Below are positions 62,129 to 64,000 of a DNA stretch of 64,000 bases, piece after piece (position 1 is the stretch's first letter; each line of letters opens with the position of its first letter). The translations under genes and the position numbers were made by a program. This DNA is from Methylomonas sp. EFPC3. Lineage in GTDB: Bacteria > Pseudomonadota > Gammaproteobacteria > Methylococcales > Methylomonadaceae. The notes beneath the pieces were generated by a model, which was not told the DNA's origin, searched no databases, and saw only the letters and a list, made by a program, of their open reading frames with translations. The DNA lies in the NCBI RefSeq assembly GCF_029643245.1, contig NZ_CP116398.1:2666001-2730000 (forward strand). Direction: 5' to 3'.

Positions 62129-62923
62129 TCAATTCAGCAGATTAATCAACAACCGCTTGATCGACGCCGGTTCGAACGGCTTGTCGAGAATGGCAGACAC
62201 ATCCGATTTTTCGATAGCGGCCAGCCGGCTTTGGTTCTGTTCGCTAGTTACCATCAGGACCGGCGTGGAGCCTCGCTCCGGATGGTTGCGGATATGTTCG
62301 ACCAATTGCAAGCCGTCCATTTCCGGCATGTTGTAATCCGTGACAATCAGATCGAAATAGTGCTGGCTGAAAAGCTGCAAGCCTTGTTTGCCGTCGTGGG
62401 CAACGGTCAATTGGTCAACGCCGATGTTGTTAAACACCTTAGTTAGATATTTCAAAGAAAAATCGCTGTCGTCGACCAGCAGCACCCGCAAGTCTTCGAT
62501 ATCGATATGCTCCAGCCCGAGCTTTTCCGGATGCACGTATTCGAGCGTGGACTGCAAGGCCGTACGCAAGGCTTCGCGACCGAACGGTTTGGGCAGAATC
62601 GCAATCGCACCGGCTTGGCGTATCGGCTCCAGGTATTTGATATTGGTCTCGCTGGAAATCAACAAAAAGGCCATTTCGTAGGAGGCACTGTCCTCGCGCA
62701 AGGCGTGAACCAATTCCACACCGGTCATATCCGGCAAATACATCGCACTGACCACCAAATCGGGCCGGCTATGCTGCAAACCCTGAAACAACTCCCGGCC
62801 GCTGGCAACGCAAATGATGTCGCTGATCCCGAAACTCTGTAAATATTGGATGATGATGAGCTGTTGGGTGTGGGACGGCTCCACCAGAAACACTTGGAGA
62901 TTCGACAGCTCGGGATCGGTCAT
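62129..62923 (-). CDS. Double-receiver response regulator with a degenerate first receiver
   Basis: A 264-residue protein made of two receiver domains and no output domain. The second (about 144-264) is complete: D151-D152, phosphorylation site D196 (TDYNMPEMDG) and LDKPF. In the first (about 8-130) the acidic pair reads EP (VEPSHTQ) and the phospho-acceptor position is A60 (VVSAMYLPDMTG), although the Lys of LPKPF remains. The first domain therefore cannot be phosphorylated in the normal way and may serve as a binding module. The gene is 3 bases after the HDOD-GAF gene. Confidence 0.9.
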   Translation of the reverse strand: MTDPELSNLQVFLVEPSHTQQLIIIQYLQSFGISDIICVASGRELFQGLQHSRPDLVVSAMYLPDMTGVELVHALREDSASYEMAFLLISSETNIKYLEPIRQAGAIAILPKPFGREALRTALQSTLEYVHPEKLGLEHIDIEDLRVLLVDDSDFSLKYLTKVFNNIGVDQLTVAHDGKQGLQLFSQHYFDLIVTDYNMPEMDGLQLVEHIRNHPERGSTPVLMVTSEQNQSRLAAIEKSDVSAILDKPFEPASIKRLLINLLN

Positions 62924-62926
62924 GGA

Positions 62927-64000
62927 TTAATGGCCCTTCATACAGTAGAGAGTCAAGCCGATATGAGCTTGCTTGGCGAAATGGTTGGCGGCGATAAAAT
63001 CTTCGCGGGTTAAAGGTAGCCCATGAATGGAGTGGTCGCAATAGATCAGACCGACCATCTTGTTCTCGGCCCGTATCGGAAAGACAAAACATTCGTGACG
63101 GCCGATATGCTGCACGATTTGGGGGGTATAAAGGCCGGGATGCTGCTCCGGAAATTGCCAGGCGCCTTCGGTTTGGCGCAGGGCGTTGAAAAACAAATTG
63201 GTGGAATTTTCCGAATTCAGAATCCGCAGCTTCTGTTCCGGAACCGGTTTGCGCCAACCCAAGGAAAATTTTTCGTTCAGCGCCTGTTTATCCGGACTTA
63301 GCAGCATGAATAAGGTCCTATCCATTTCCACCCCGCGATGGATGCCTTCCAGCACCATCTCGAACAACTGGTTCAGGTTGATTTGGCCGCTGATATGGCT
63401 GCTGATATCCTGCAGGATCTGAAACTGCAATTGCTTCTTGTCGAACGGTTCTTCGACCGGCGCTTCGTCGGCCACCGCATCGACTTTGATAAAGCGCGAC
63501 GCATCGTCCGCACCGAATTGGCGGGCGATCAGCGCCGCCTCCTGGGTATTTTTCTCGATTCTGGCACGTATTTCCGGCAGCGGCAGCCGGGTGAGCTCGC
63601 TGAACTTAGTCAGACAAGCGGTCATTAGCGGCGAATCCGGGCCGGCCTGCAACGCTTGGCAGATATCGTGACCCAACTTGACCATCTGCACCCGTTTGTC
63701 CGCAGAATCGGGTTTGGCGATCGCTTCTTCGATCAATCCGCCCAGGCTCCAGGACTTGCTGAGCTTTTTGCCGAGATCGCGCAACGAAAAGCCGAGGATT
63801 TTTTTCTCGGCTTCCGCGCCGCTCAAACCGCATTTTTCGAGTTTCGCGTGCGCCTGCTTGGAATGCGGATCGCTGGAACACCAAAACGCGACGTGGCCGA
63901 GATTGTGCAACAGGGCCGCAACAAACACCTCCTCCGGCGAAATATCGCCCACGGCGACCGCAAGATTCTTGGCCTGGACCGCCGCATGCAGAGCCTTGGC
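62927..64000 (-). CDS. HDOD-GAF domain signalling protein, N-terminal part outside the window
   Basis: The frame is open to the right edge; 357 codons are present. It begins within a HDOD domain (VAVGDISPEEVFVAALLHNLGHVAFW), followed by a helical stretch and, from about residue 185 of the visible part, a GAF domain (FQILQDISSHISGQINLNQLFEMVLEGIHRGVEMDRTLFMLL...CFVFPIRAENKMVGLIYCDH). A GTG at 63952 could be mistaken for a start, but conserved HDOD sequence continues upstream of it. It appears to form a signalling operon with the double receiver, PAS protein and chemoreceptor genes that follow. Confidence 0.85.
   Translation of the reverse strand, partial: AKALHAAVQAKNLAVAVGDISPEEVFVAALLHNLGHVAFWCSSDPHSKQAHAKLEKCGLSGAEAEKKILGFSLRDLGKKLSKSWSLGGLIEEAIAKPDSADKRVQMVKLGHDICQALQAGPDSPLMTACLTKFSELTRLPLPEIRARIEKNTQEAALIARQFGADDASRFIKVDAVADEAPVEEPFDKKQLQFQILQDISSHISGQINLNQLFEMVLEGIHRGVEMDRTLFMLLSPDKQALNEKFSLGWRKPVPEQKLRILNSENSTNLFFNALRQTEGAWQFPEQHPGLYTPQIVQHIGRHECFVFPIRAENKMVGLIYCDHSIHGLPLTREDFIAANHFAKQAHIGLTLYCMKGH

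Overview
The window reads as a chromosomal segment of a gammaproteobacterial methanotroph of the order Methylococcales, most like Methylomonas. The placement is inference: it rests on a ribulose-monophosphate (RuMP) formaldehyde-fixation block (hps, hpi, tkt, tal, fba) beside gammaproteobacterial housekeeping genes (cmoA/cmoB, hemCDXY, rlmKL, prlC, ubiD) and a Pseudomonas/Vibrio-type polar flagellum cluster. No rRNA, tRNA, insertion sequence, prophage or CRISPR array was seen.

Region by region. (1) 1-1269, plus strand: the end of a WaaE/KdtX-like glycosyltransferase and a second family 2 glycosyltransferase, probably the edge of a surface-polysaccharide locus. (2) 1266-20692, minus strand, almost without gaps: fliL-M-N-O-P-Q-R, flhB, flhA, flhF, fleN, fliA, cheY-Z-A-B, motC, motD, a ParA-type ATPase, a ParP-like CheW-domain protein, cheW, a 57-codon ORF and a DUF2802 gene. 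This encodes the flagellar switch and export gate, the polar placement and number control system, sigma-28, the stator and the polar chemosensory array. (3) 20977-27576, minus strand: the RuMP block, transcribed hps-hpi, tkt, a repeat-containing secreted protein of unknown function, tal, fba. A good promoter candidate precedes hps. (4) 27916-36429: thpR and a MIF-like tautomerase, a ComEA-like protein, cmoB/cmoA, an isolated mlaC homologue, hemB-aroE, and two tandem HDOD paralogues. (5) 36847-43604, plus strand: prlC, a zinc-ribbon membrane protein, a histidine-rich hydroxylase-like membrane protein, ubiD, a receiver-PP2C phosphatase and a GGDEF diguanylate cyclase. (6) 43669-47762, minus strand: the hemC-hemD-hemX-hemY operon. 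(7) 47954-51493, minus strand: a compact four-gene cassette with a membrane-anchored ClpB-D2-like AAA+ ATPase, a cysteine-containing membrane-tethered protein, and a gene interrupted by a -1 frameshift exactly at an A AAA AAC heptamer. I could not match it to a described system and it is the best candidate for something new. (8) 51636-59984: a small membrane protein, acylphosphatase and rlmKL, gltA, and a 1336-residue envelope protein of unknown function. (9) 59996-64000, minus strand: a second signalling locus with a CZB-domain chemoreceptor, a stand-alone PAS protein, a double-receiver protein whose first receiver has lost its phosphorylation site, and a HDOD-GAF protein cut by the window edge.

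Together the window combines central C1 assimilation, motility and chemotaxis, tetrapyrrole synthesis and a dense set of signalling proteins. Many gene starts were moved from the longest ORF to an internal codon where a 4-base overlap, a Shine-Dalgarno sequence or the usual family length supports it.
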